Both the position numbers and the translations under genes were made by a program. Shown piece by piece: positions 18,863 to 26,807 of a stretch of DNA of 64,000 nt. Numbering within the stretch: the first letter of the stretch is position 1; the number at the start of each line of letters is the position of its first letter. The notes under the pieces are model-generated. The model searched no databases, was not told the origin of the DNA, and saw nothing but the letters and a program-made list of their open reading frames with translations. This stretch comes from Schinkia azotoformans LMG 9581 (GTDB taxonomy: Bacteria; Bacillota; Bacilli; Bacillales; Bacillaceae_J), in contig NZ_AJLR01000146.1 of assembly GCF_000307855.1 (NCBI RefSeq), forward strand, positions 1-64,000. Reading direction: 5' to 3'.

Positions 18863-19491
18863 TAAAAACTCCCTCCCATTGGAATATGCTTAACAAAGGC
18901 ATCGATGGCATTAACAATATCCTTTTTTACTGCTGATGATACAAATTGGAAGATTTCCTCCATACTGCCTTCACGTAAATGGTTTTGTGCTGCTTGATTT
19001 AAGTAATGATGAAGGCGCGCATCCAGCTGCCTTTCTATATCTTGCGTAATAAATGACCTGTGTGGACCGCCCAGGTTCATGTTATACTTTGCGGCGCATT
19101 CGTCAATAAACTGTTGACAATCTGTTGCCATGAACTGCCGGATATCTTGTTTAAGTGTTGGATAAAGATCTGGATGCTGCTGTAATATCGGTATATTTGA
19201 AGGTGGATTCTGGTTTACAGAAAAATTTTCGAATGCTTCAGGGTCAGCCATGCCTTGAGGAGATAACCCGATATTTAAAGTTCCTTCTAAACGTTCGATT
19301 TTTAATTGGTCAAACTTGTACTCAATTTTATCTATATTTGTAGTTCGATTTTCGCGTAATTGGTTAATGGTTTCCTTGAGAGTGGTTATTTCTTCTTTCA
19401 ATTTTCTTATCTGTTCTTGTTGTGTCCGTAAATAGGTATCAACTTGGCTAAAGTAATGGTATAGATTGATTCCGCATTTATTTCCAAACAT
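18862..19491 (-). CDS. gerPC: Spore germination protein GerPC
   Basis: The largest GerP protein, 209 aa, close to B. subtilis GerPC (about 205 aa). The N-terminal third is a predicted coiled coil (roughly residues 18-60, rich in E, K and Q). The rest is predicted helical and acidic. I chose the ATG at 19491, five bases behind AGGTGA, rather than an in-frame GTG nine bases upstream, which lies inside that ribosome binding site. Confidence 0.9.
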   Translation of the reverse strand: MFGNKCGINLYHYFSQVDTYLRTQQEQIRKLKEEITTLKETINQLRENRTTNIDKIEYKFDQLKIERLEGTLNIGLSPQGMADPEAFENFSVNQNPPSNIPILQQHPDLYPTLKQDIRQFMATDCQQFIDECAAKYNMNLGGPHRSFITQDIERQLDARLHHYLNQAAQNHLREGSMEEIFQFVSSAVKKDIVNAIDAFVKHIPMGGSF

Positions 19492-19556
19492 AAGCTTCAC
19501 CTCTTTCTAATACATATCCTATGACTCGAGTCTGAATAGGTGAATGCCTATATTAA

Positions 19557-19745
19557 TTATGGTGGGGCTAAAGGAACAAGTTTTGGTTTTACTGTAGGTG
19601 CCGGCTTCGTATAACCACCTGTATTAGCTAAATAGGAATGTGGTTTAATAATCCCGGCACTACCAATTTGAAGGACGGATGAATTTGATATACCGCCAAT
19701 TTTAATATATTGTATGATAATGCTTTGATTCACGTAAAAATTCAT
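19557..19745 (-). CDS. gerPB: Spore germination protein GerPB
   Basis: A 62-aa GerPB with the family core 'IGGISNSSVLQIGSAG' and a Pro-rich C-terminus. It follows gerPA by 23 bases and shares its transcript. Confidence 0.9.
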   Translation of the reverse strand: MNFYVNQSIIIQYIKIGGISNSSVLQIGSAGIIKPHSYLANTGGYTKPAPTVKPKLVPLAPP

Positions 19746-19768
19746 ATGTTAACCCCCTTTAATATTTT

Positions 19769-19990
19769 TTATAAATTAAAGGCCATCGGCTGATCAACCG
19801 CATCAGATTCATAAGTATTTGTGTTGCTATAATAATTTGTAAGTGTATTATAATCGCCTGTATTAAAAGACCCTGCACCAGAAAATGTTTTGGCGGATGC
19901 TTTTGGTGCAATTGTAAAGACGTCACCGATATTTATGACCGCACCTGTACCGATATTTACAACGTTAATTGCTCCTACAATAGCTGGCAT
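19769..19990 (-). CDS. gerPA: Spore germination protein GerPA
   Basis: First gene of the operon, 73 aa. It starts MPAIVGAINVVNIG and carries the 'NIGDVFTIAPKASAKTF' segment shared with GerPF. The ATG at 19990 follows AAAAGGGTG. Expression is expected late in the mother cell. Confidence 0.92.
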   Translation of the reverse strand: MPAIVGAINVVNIGTGAVINIGDVFTIAPKASAKTFSGAGSFNTGDYNTLTNYYSNTNTYESDAVDQPMAFNL

Positions 19991-20022
19991 AAAAACACCC
20001 TTTTAGTTTAATTACTTGTTAT

Positions 20023-20050
20023 ATCCTTATGACTTTTACCCAGATTGTGT
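20023..20050 (-). promoter_or_regulatory. Candidate SigK promoter of gerPA-F
   Basis: Read on the minus strand, ACA (20048-20050) is followed 16 bases later by CATAAGGATA. This fits the SigK pattern (AC at -35, CATA at -10) except that four rather than three bases separate CATA from TA. Known gerP operons are SigK-dependent and GerE-repressed, which supports the call. Confidence 0.5.
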
Positions 20051-20162
20051 TACAGAACAAAAAATTATAGGAAGTGGGCAAAATTTTTTAGGCATTTATT
20101 GGGTAATATATGCTATATTTGTGTTAGAATTTTCTAAAAAGTTCAACACAAGGGGGATTTTC

Positions 20163-21764
20163 ATGTACGTACCAATGTTATTAAATGATTTTCTGGACCG
20201 CGCTGTTAAATTATACGGCTCTAAAAAAGCAGTTATTAATACAGACGGAAGAGAATACACTTATTCCGAGTTAAATGAAAGAGTGAATCAGTTATCACAT
20301 GGGTTACAGTCATTAGGGGTACAAAAAGGGGATCGTGTTGCATATCTTGCTCCAAATACTTTAGAAATGCTAGAAGGATTTTACGGTGTTTTTCAAACTG
20401 GTGCAATCATGGTACCGCTTAACACACGTTTAACTCCGGAAGATTATCTATTTATACTGAACCATAGCGAAACCAAAATTTTAGTATGCGATCAGGAACT
20501 ATATCATCAGATTGCTCCGATTCGTGAAAAGTTGCAAACAGTTGAAAGCGTTTTAATTCATTATGCTGATGAGACTTGTGAGGATATTAACTACGATCAA
20601 TGGTTAAGCAGATTTTCTTCTAACCGTTTTGATCGTCCGGAAATGGACGAGCAGGATGTATGTAGTTTGTTGTACACAAGCGGAACAACAGGAAATCCTA
20701 AAGGAGTAATGTTAACACACCGTAACAATTACTTCCATGCATTATCTGTACAACATCATCTTCGTGTTTCCGACAAAGATACATTATTGCATATTTTGCC
20801 GATGTTCCACGTAAATGGATGGGGGTCTCCATTTTATTACACGGCAAATGGCGCAACACAAGTGATGTTAAGAAAGATTGTACCGGAAACGATTATGGAT
20901 TTGGTTCAAAAGCATAAAGTTTCTGTTATGCATATGGCTCCAACGGTATTAAATGGATTGCTGCAATATTATGATCAAAAGAAACCAACGTTTGACCATG
21001 ACGTTCGCATTGTAATTGCTGGGTCTGCGCCTGCACCAGCCTTCGTGACGAAAGTAGAAGAGGAAATCGGTTGGGAGTTTATTCAAGTATATGGCATGAC
21101 AGAGTCATCACCACTTAGCTTGTTTTCACCAATCCGACCACATTTGGAAGATTTAACAAAAGAGCAAAAGTATCGCTTAAAAGCAAAAGCAGGAATTCAG
21201 ATGATAGGTTGTGAAGTAAAGGTTGTCAATGACTTAGGTGATGAAGTGGCTTGGAATGGCCAAGAAATTGGCGAGGTCATTACACGAAGCAACAGTGTTA
21301 TGAAAGGCTATTGGAAAAACGAACAAGCAACTATGGAAACGATCCAAGATGGTTGGCTGCATACAGGGGATATGGGAACAGTTGACGAATATGGAACAAT
21401 TGAAATCGTTGACCGTAAAAAAGATATCATCATTAGCGGTGGAGAGAACATTTCTTCAATTGAAGTAGAGGGTGTGTTATATGAACATCCTAGTATATTA
21501 GAGGCCGCCGTTGTTGCCTTGCCGCACGAAAAATGGGGAGAAACTCCACATGCATTTGTAGTAGTAAAGGAAGGAGTAGCACTAACAGAAGAAGAGGTTA
21601 TCCAATTCTCAAGAAGTAAACTTGCTCACTTTAAAGCTGTTACCGGTGTAACCTTTGTTGATGAGTTACCGAAAACGGCTTCTGGTAAAATTCAAAAAAT
21701 CCATCTCCGCAACCAAAAATGGGAAGAGAGCGGAAAATCGAAAGATGGCCGTTTTGTAAACTAA
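20163..21764 (+). CDS. Fatty-acid--CoA ligase (medium/long-chain type)
   Basis: A 533-aa ANL-family acyl-CoA ligase. P-loop YTSGTTGNPKGVM is near residue 170, then 'QVYGMTESSPL', the hinge 'DRKKDIIISGGENISS' and the catalytic lysine in KTASGKIQK near residue 506. ATG 20163 follows AAGGGGGAT; the frame stays open 49 codons upstream into the gerP promoter region, without a ribosome binding site. An extended -10 (TGCTATATT, 20111-20119) precedes it. It is divergent from gerP and has its own terminator. It resembles the AlkK/long-chain ligases of Bacillaceae; the exact substrate is not readable. Confidence 0.88.
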   Translation: MYVPMLLNDFLDRAVKLYGSKKAVINTDGREYTYSELNERVNQLSHGLQSLGVQKGDRVAYLAPNTLEMLEGFYGVFQTGAIMVPLNTRLTPEDYLFILNHSETKILVCDQELYHQIAPIREKLQTVESVLIHYADETCEDINYDQWLSRFSSNRFDRPEMDEQDVCSLLYTSGTTGNPKGVMLTHRNNYFHALSVQHHLRVSDKDTLLHILPMFHVNGWGSPFYYTANGATQVMLRKIVPETIMDLVQKHKVSVMHMAPTVLNGLLQYYDQKKPTFDHDVRIVIAGSAPAPAFVTKVEEEIGWEFIQVYGMTESSPLSLFSPIRPHLEDLTKEQKYRLKAKAGIQMIGCEVKVVNDLGDEVAWNGQEIGEVITRSNSVMKGYWKNEQATMETIQDGWLHTGDMGTVDEYGTIEIVDRKKDIIISGGENISSIEVEGVLYEHPSILEAAVVALPHEKWGETPHAFVVVKEGVALTEEEVIQFSRSKLAHFKAVTGVTFVDELPKTASGKIQKIHLRNQKWEESGKSKDGRFVN

Positions 21765-21773
21765 TAAAAGATC

Positions 21774-21817
21774 AAACAGGAAGCAGGATGTAGTTCCATT
21801 TGCTTCCTGTTTGTTTT
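21774..21817 (+). terminator. Terminator after the acyl-CoA ligase
   Basis: AAACAGGAAGCA pairs perfectly with TGCTTCCTGTTT (12 bp) and is followed by GTTTT. Confidence 0.88.
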
Positions 21818-21914
21818 AATAGATCTTATTTTTTGACATTTTTTTTGAATAATATGAAAATACATATAAGGTTAAAAAAGATACATAATTGGGATGAATA
21901 GGGAGGTTATTGAT

Positions 21915-22703
21915 TTGGATTTAGGATTGAATGGGAAAACAGCTTTAGTGATGGCGTCAAGTCGTGGATTAGGAAAGGCCATCGCTATGAAATTGTCTGA
22001 AGAAGGCGCAAATATTATGCTCGCAAGCCGAAGTGAGGATGCATTAAAGACAGCAGCGGAGGAAATTAGAAATAAAACAAATGGAAATGTTCATTATACA
22101 GTTTGTGATATTACGAATCCAACCTCAATAAAGGAAACTGTTCAAGCGGCAGTCGAGGCATTTGGTCCTGTAGACATTCTTGTGAATAATGCCGGCGGTC
22201 CTCCAGCTGGTGGATTTGACAACTTCGAAGATGATGCATGGCAAAAAGCTTTTGAATTGAATTTACTAAGCTTTGTACGAGCTACACGTGAAGTATTGCC
22301 GCATATGAGAAAACAAGGCGGCGGACGGATTTTAAATATTGCTTCTTCGTCGATTAAAGAGCCGATTGATGGACTGATCTTATCGAATACGTTTCGAAAT
22401 GGTATTGCAGGTTTAGCGAAAAGCCTGGCAACCGAGTTAGGTAAAGATAAAATCTTAGTTAATACACTAGGACCTGGACGGATTGGAACTGACAGATTGA
22501 CTGAACTGGATCAAATTGGTGCAAGTAAAGCAGGAATGACGCTTGAAGAAATAAGAGCATCAAAAGCAGTCTCCATTCCACTTGGTCGCTACGGACAACC
22601 GGAAGAGTTTGCCAACATTGCTGTGTTTCTATGTTCCGGGGCCAATTCATATGTAACAGGCCAGGCATTATTAGTAGATGGTGGTTTAATCCGAGCATTA
22701 TAA
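21915..22703 (+). CDS. SDR-family oxidoreductase with atypical active site
   Basis: A 262-aa Rossmann protein. It has the cofactor loop ASSRGLGKA near residue 14, NNAGG near residue 90 and the C-terminal 'TGQALLVDGG' typical of classical SDRs. Where the catalytic YxxxK should follow the SSS serine, the sequence reads 'GLILSNTFRNGIAGLAK', so both Tyr and Lys appear replaced. The same variant is, to my memory, found in other Bacillaceae SDRs, so this looks like a subfamily and not a sequencing error. TTG 21915, seven bases behind AGGGAGGT, gives the usual 'MDLGLNGKTA' start. The reaction is unknown. Confidence 0.8.
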   Translation: MDLGLNGKTALVMASSRGLGKAIAMKLSEEGANIMLASRSEDALKTAAEEIRNKTNGNVHYTVCDITNPTSIKETVQAAVEAFGPVDILVNNAGGPPAGGFDNFEDDAWQKAFELNLLSFVRATREVLPHMRKQGGGRILNIASSSIKEPIDGLILSNTFRNGIAGLAKSLATELGKDKILVNTLGPGRIGTDRLTELDQIGASKAGMTLEEIRASKAVSIPLGRYGQPEEFANIAVFLCSGANSYVTGQALLVDGGLIRAL

Positions 22704-22791
22704 CAGACAATATTTTTTGAGTTTGAATCATCTACGTGTATAATGGAATTTGATTGTGAGTTATATAGAAAAGACTTGGAGGGGAAATAGA

Positions 22792-23148
22792 TTGATTCAT
22801 GCGCACGTCACAACTTGGTTTATAGCAATAATTTTATTGTTTGTAAGTTATTCTATGCAAAAAAAAGGGAAACAAAAACCAGCTAAAATTACAAAGATGA
22901 TTTTACGTCTGTTTTATATATTGATTTTAGCTACTGGCGGACATTTATTTGGAATTTATGCTTCTAGTCTAGGTTCAGGTATATTTACGTCTGCTGTATT
23001 TTGGAAAGCTTTAGCGGGACTGTGGGTTATTGCTTCAATGGAGATGCTTTTAATGAAGCAAGCGAAAGGTAAATCTACCGAACTATTTTGGATTCAATTT
23101 GTTGTATCATTATTAATCGTGTTATTTTTCGGTTATGTTGTTTTATAA
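22792..23148 (+). CDS. yisL: YisL family membrane protein (DUF1516)
   Basis: A 118-aa integral membrane protein with four predicted transmembrane helices, the same length as B. subtilis YisL. The conserved stretch 'HAHVTTWFIAIILLFVSYS' begins near the N-terminus. TTG 22792 sits seven bases after GGAGGGG; a longer frame (14 extra codons) lacks support. The function of the family is unknown. Confidence 0.88.
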   Translation: MIHAHVTTWFIAIILLFVSYSMQKKGKQKPAKITKMILRLFYILILATGGHLFGIYASSLGSGIFTSAVFWKALAGLWVIASMEMLLMKQAKGKSTELFWIQFVVSLLIVLFFGYVVL

Positions 23149-23175
23149 AAAAGCTGCCAATTCGGCAGCTTTTTT
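23147..23175. terminator. Bidirectional terminator between yisL and the DUF2777 gene
   Basis: AAAAAGCTGCC and GGCAGCTTTTTT form a GC-rich stem with a five-base loop, flanked by A and T tracts on both sides. Confidence 0.9.
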
Positions 23176-23177
23176 AA

Positions 23178-23741
23178 TTATGATATAAATGAACCGATGA
23201 TTCGTTTGCCGTCGCTTAATGCGAACTCAAACCGGTCCTCGATTTTATTGTCGGAATGTCTGGAAAAATAATGTTGAACAACACAAATTTGTTCTTCATT
23301 ATCAAAGATTATGACGTTCATTCCCTCTTTAGCTTGTCTCATTTGCAGTAAATCGAGAAAATTATTGCAGAAAACACAATCATACAACGAGTAGGAAAGT
23401 GAGTTTAAGGTTTCTACAAAACTCATATATGATTCTTCTGAAAGTTCTTCAATCAGTTTTTTAAAGGAATGGGTTAGGTTTTTTTTATATCGAATACGGT
23501 CCCCATCTTTAAAATAATGAAAATCGTTTTCGATATAAAGAAGACTTTTATCAATGATAATCCCTTTCATCCATATTCCTTTTAAGAATACCTCAAGTTC
23601 CACGGACAATTCCCCAAGATCAAAGGCTTCCTCATTGATTTCATCGAAAAAAATCCATTCATCCCCGATTTGTTCTAGTGTGCCTTCGACAAAAGCTCTT
23701 TCTTGAAAAGGAATAACAGCAAGTTTTCTATGTAAGTTCAA
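23178..23741 (-). CDS. DUF2777-like (YisN-like) hypothetical protein
   Basis: A 187-aa soluble protein. It begins 'MNLHRKLAVIPFQERAFVEG' and has no signal peptide or membrane segment. A pair of cysteines (CVFC, near residue 123) could bind metal. It resembles the Bacillaceae DUF2777 family, which I associate with B. subtilis YisN; the name is remembered, not checked. The start is TTG 23741, behind AAAAGGGG. It converges on yisL and shares its terminator. Confidence 0.6.
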   Translation of the reverse strand: MNLHRKLAVIPFQERAFVEGTLEQIGDEWIFFDEINEEAFDLGELSVELEVFLKGIWMKGIIIDKSLLYIENDFHYFKDGDRIRYKKNLTHSFKKLIEELSEESYMSFVETLNSLSYSLYDCVFCNNFLDLLQMRQAKEGMNVIIFDNEEQICVVQHYFSRHSDNKIEDRFEFALSDGKRIIGSFIS

Positions 23742-23860
23742 TTTAAATTACCCCTTTTATAACTTTTTACTATCGTTTCACACTTTTCGTAAAAAAATAC
23801 AAAATTTCAGGGGGGATAGCTACTTATTTTCTGCTGGAAGCAAATTCCTAATTGCGACTT

Positions 23861-23890
23861 TGTATAACATGTCGGTTTTAACTGATACTA
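23861..23890 (+). promoter_or_regulatory. Candidate SigG promoter of the spoVA-type operon
   Basis: TGTATA (23861-23866) and GATACTA (23884-23890) are separated by 17 bp. This agrees with the forespore SigG/SigF pattern (TGMATA, 17-18 bp, CATACTA). It lies 45 bp before the first gene of an operon that should be forespore-specific. Confidence 0.6.
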
Positions 23891-23934
23891 CAATTGTAAA
23901 ATTTTAAAAACTTATTTTTTCGGGAGGTAGAAAT

Positions 23935-24138
23935 ATGACTGTATCAACACAGGTAAAACAAACTTTAGCCGGATTAAAAGGTGCACAAGCGAACTTTGAA
24001 ACATTTGCCCTTCAAACGGAGAATAAAACTGCAAAACAAATGTATCAAAATGCTGCCCAACAAACCCAGCAAATTATCGACTCTTTGAGTGCCCGTGTTC
24101 AAGAAATTCAAAATGAGGAACCACAATATAACAGCTAA
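23935..24138 (+). CDS. DUF1657 small protein (first copy)
   Basis: A 67-aa, mostly helical protein. 'QVKQTLAGLKGAQANFETFALQTEN' and 'AKQMYQNAAQQTQQIIDSLSARV' form a two-helix hairpin rich in Q, A and K. The family is restricted to spore formers and is found in spoVA2-type operons; its action is unknown. ATG 23935 follows GGGAGG. Two more copies of the domain occur downstream (26576 and the C-terminus of the 26808 gene). Confidence 0.9.
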   Translation: MTVSTQVKQTLAGLKGAQANFETFALQTENKTAKQMYQNAAQQTQQIIDSLSARVQEIQNEEPQYNS

Positions 24139-24212
24139 CGTAACTTTCGAAAACACTGTAATTAAGGGGCTGCTAATACAGCCTCTTTCATGTCACATAA
24201 AAGGATGATTGC

Positions 24213-24677
24213 ATGAAAAAAACGCCATTTTTATTTATTATTTCTTTTTTATATTTTTTATTATCAGGTTGTGGTCAGGTGGAACCGGATACGATAAATA
24301 ACGGTATACGACCTGTTAAAATGAGCACCTCCGAAAGTCAACAGACCATTGATCAAGATGAAGCAAATAAAGCAAAAAATATTTTATTAAAGAAGGACCA
24401 AGTAAAGTTAGTTCGTTCGGTTCAGTCAAAGGATCTTCTAATTGCTGCCGTTGAGTTAGAGCATTGGAATACCTTTAAGTCTAAAATATTAACTAAAGAA
24501 ATGAAAAAAACGTTAGAAAAAGAAATAAACATAAAAAACGTTGAAGTAACAACAGATCATAAAATTTTTATTGAATTAGAAAAACTTGAGGAAAAAATTA
24601 TTAACCATGACATTTCAAAAAAGAAACTGGATAAAGAATTGCAGCAAATAAATCAACTTATGAAAGAACAAACATAA
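24213..24677 (+). CDS. YhcN/YlaJ-family sporulation lipoprotein
   Basis: A 154-aa lipoprotein with signal peptide and lipobox LSGC (Cys20). The mature part is charged and Lys-rich, with the family segment 'AKNILLKKDQVKLVRSVQSKDLLIAAV' (quoted in part). YhcN/YlaJ lipoproteins lie at the inner spore membrane. It is the second gene of the spoVA-type operon, the same place as in spoVA2mob. Confidence 0.82.
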   Translation: MKKTPFLFIISFLYFLLSGCGQVEPDTINNGIRPVKMSTSESQQTIDQDEANKAKNILLKKDQVKLVRSVQSKDLLIAAVELEHWNTFKSKILTKEMKKTLEKEINIKNVEVTTDHKIFIELEKLEEKIINHDISKKKLDKELQQINQLMKEQT

Positions 24678-24694
24678 AAGGGGGAAGCACTACA

Positions 24695-25162
24695 ATGCCT
24701 AATCAAAAAAAGAAAAATCTCACACCAACGATGCAGGAGTACCAACAATATGAAAAAGAGCGGGAGACAAAACGTCCTGTTGTTAAAAATTGTATTCGTG
24801 CTTTTTTAGTTGGTGGTTTTATTTGTCTTATTGGTCAAATGATTCAAACATTTTTTATGACCTATTTTAATTTCACTGAACAAACGGTTGGAAACCCAAC
24901 TGTTGCTGTTTTGATTTTTATTACGATGCTATTGACCGGCTTTGGGATTTATGACCGCTTTGCCCAATTTGCAGGTGCAGGGACTGCCGTACCGGTGACT
25001 GGTTTTGGAAATGCGGTTATTTCTGCAGCAATTGAACATCGGACAGAAGGATTAGTTTTAGGGACAGGCAGTAATATGTTTAAATTGGCAGGTTCTGTTA
25101 TTATGTTTGGTGTTTTCTCTGCTTTTGTTGTCGCTTTAATTAAAACACTTTTAACTATGTGA
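24695..25162 (+). CDS. spoVAC: Stage V sporulation protein AC
   Basis: A membrane subunit of the Ca-dipicolinate channel in the inner spore membrane, 155 aa with about four or five transmembrane helices. The conserved 'FLVGGFICLIGQMIQ' and 'FAGAGTAVPVTGFGNAV' segments identify SpoVAC. The cytoplasmic N-terminus (about 30 residues) is basic and charged, as in the family. ATG 24695 follows AAGGGGGAAG. Confidence 0.93.
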   Translation: MPNQKKKNLTPTMQEYQQYEKERETKRPVVKNCIRAFLVGGFICLIGQMIQTFFMTYFNFTEQTVGNPTVAVLIFITMLLTGFGIYDRFAQFAGAGTAVPVTGFGNAVISAAIEHRTEGLVLGTGSNMFKLAGSVIMFGVFSAFVVALIKTLLTM

Positions 25163-25174
25163 GGTGGTTTATAA

Positions 25175-26200
25175 ATGTTAGTCGGACACCGTACGTGGAT
25201 TTTTGAAAATAAACCGGTCATAAAATCTTCAGCTACCGTTGTTGGACCGTTTGAAGGGAATGGCAGATTAGCTGACGACTTCGATATTATCCACGATGAC
25301 TTATGGCTTGAGCAGGATTCCTATGAAAAGGCAGAAAAGGTTTTTTTGGAGGAATCATGTCAAGCATCGATAAAAAAAGCGGGATTACAAAAAGAGGATA
25401 TTCAATTCTTTTTTTGTGGTGATTTAAGCAATCAAATTACCTCCAGTAGTTTTGCGGCAAGGACCTTGGGTGCACCCTATTTCGGGTTATTTGGTGCCTG
25501 TTCGACTTCGATGGAGGGGTTGGCGTTGTCCGCCTTTGTTGTGAACGCAAAGGGCGCTAAATACGTATTAACCGGTGCTGTCAGTCATAATACAGCAGTT
25601 GAAAAACAATTCCGCTATCCGACTGAATATGGCGGACAAAAGCCACCAACCGCCCAATGGACCGTTACCGGTGCGGGTACAGCCGTTATTGCCGAGGAAG
25701 GGGATGGGCCATTTGTAACATCTGCAACTATTGGAAAAGTCGTAGATATGGGGTTATCTGATCCATTTAATATGGGTGGGGCAATGGCTCCGGCGGCAGT
25801 CGATACGATTGAGGCCCATCTTAAAGAAAGGAATGTCCCGGCATCCTATTATGATTTAATTATCACGGGTGATTTAGGGCGTATCGGACATGAAATTTCC
25901 CTTGGTCTTTTAAATAAGCATGGGATTGGAGTAACGGAAGAGACATATAAAGATTGCGGAATTTTGATTTACCGGGAGGGCCAGCCTGTATTATCCGGTG
26001 CAAGTGGTGCTGGTTGTTCAGCCGTTGTCACATATGGACATTTACTAAATGAAATGAAAAATGGAAATTTAAAAAGAATATTAGTAGTAGCAACAGGAGC
26101 CTTATTATCCCCACTAACATTTCAACAAAAAGAAACAATCCCTTGTATTGCACACGCAGTTTCTATAGAAACTGAAGTAGGCGCTGGAGGTGGATTATAG
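25175..26200 (+). CDS. spoVAD: Stage V sporulation protein AD
   Basis: The soluble dipicolinate-binding subunit of the SpoVA channel, a 341-aa thiolase/KAS III-fold protein. It has 'FGACSTSMEG' around residue 109 at the position of the thiolase cysteine, and 'TGDLGRIGHEI' in the C-terminal half. The length agrees with B. subtilis SpoVAD (338 aa). ATG 25175 follows GAGGTGG, and its stop directly abuts the next ATG. Confidence 0.94.
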   Translation: MLVGHRTWIFENKPVIKSSATVVGPFEGNGRLADDFDIIHDDLWLEQDSYEKAEKVFLEESCQASIKKAGLQKEDIQFFFCGDLSNQITSSSFAARTLGAPYFGLFGACSTSMEGLALSAFVVNAKGAKYVLTGAVSHNTAVEKQFRYPTEYGGQKPPTAQWTVTGAGTAVIAEEGDGPFVTSATIGKVVDMGLSDPFNMGGAMAPAAVDTIEAHLKERNVPASYYDLIITGDLGRIGHEISLGLLNKHGIGVTEETYKDCGILIYREGQPVLSGASGAGCSAVVTYGHLLNEMKNGNLKRILVVATGALLSPLTFQQKETIPCIAHAVSIETEVGAGGGL

Positions 26201-26554
26201 ATGGCCATTTATTTTTGGGCCTTTGTAGTAGGCGGAGCCATTTGTGTGATGGGGCAAATTATGTTTGATGTGTTTAAGCTTACTCCAGCACATACCTTAA
26301 GTACACTAGTTTGTCTAGGAGCCGTTCTAGACGGATTCGGCCTTTATGAACCGCTCATCGAATTTGCCGGGGCGGGTGCAACGGTGCCAATAACAAGCTT
26401 CGGTAACTCTTTAGTTCACGGTGCAATGGCTGAGGCTGAAAAACATGGGATTATTGGGGTGATCACCGGGATGTTTGAGGTGACCAGTTCCGGTATATCA
26501 GCAGCTATTATTTTCGGATTTATCGGTGCAGTGTTGTTTAAGCCAAAAGGATAA
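26201..26554 (+). CDS. spoVAE: Stage V sporulation protein AE (SpoVAEb type)
   Basis: A 117-aa membrane protein with about three helices, of the SpoVAEb type. '[11 protein letters not shown]' and '[21 protein letters not shown]' resemble SpoVAC, as expected for paralogous channel subunits. ATG 26201 starts directly after the spoVAD stop, so translation is coupled. Confidence 0.93.
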   Translation: MAIYFWAFVVGGAICVMGQIMFDVFKLTPAHTLSTLVCLGAVLDGFGLYEPLIEFAGAGATVPITSFGNSLVHGAMAEAEKHGIIGVITGMFEVTSSGISAAIIFGFIGAVLFKPKG

Positions 26555-26575
26555 GGAAAAAGGAGTTGTAAAATA

Positions 26576-26782
26576 ATGACAGTTGCTGCACAAGTGAAAC
26601 AGTGTAAGTTTACCTTGCAAGGTATAGAACAAGGCTTACTAAATTTATCAACTCGAACTCAGGAAGATGAAGCCCGCAAAATACTTAATGAAGCAAAAGA
26701 TACTTTAAATGAAGTTATGATGGATTTAGATAAACGGGTGGAGCAGCTTGAAATGGAGGAACCACAATATAAAGGACTTTAA
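26576..26782 (+). CDS. DUF1657 small protein (second copy)
   Basis: A 68-aa paralogue of the 23935 gene, sharing 'QVKQ', the helical middle and the C-terminus 'EMEEPQYKGL' versus 'QNEEPQYNS'. Lower identity in the centre points to an old duplication. ATG 26576 follows AAGGAG. Confidence 0.88.
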   Translation: MTVAAQVKQCKFTLQGIEQGLLNLSTRTQEDEARKILNEAKDTLNEVMMDLDKRVEQLEMEEPQYKGL

Positions 26783-26807
26783 CTTCAACTAAAAGGAGTA
26801 TAGTGTT

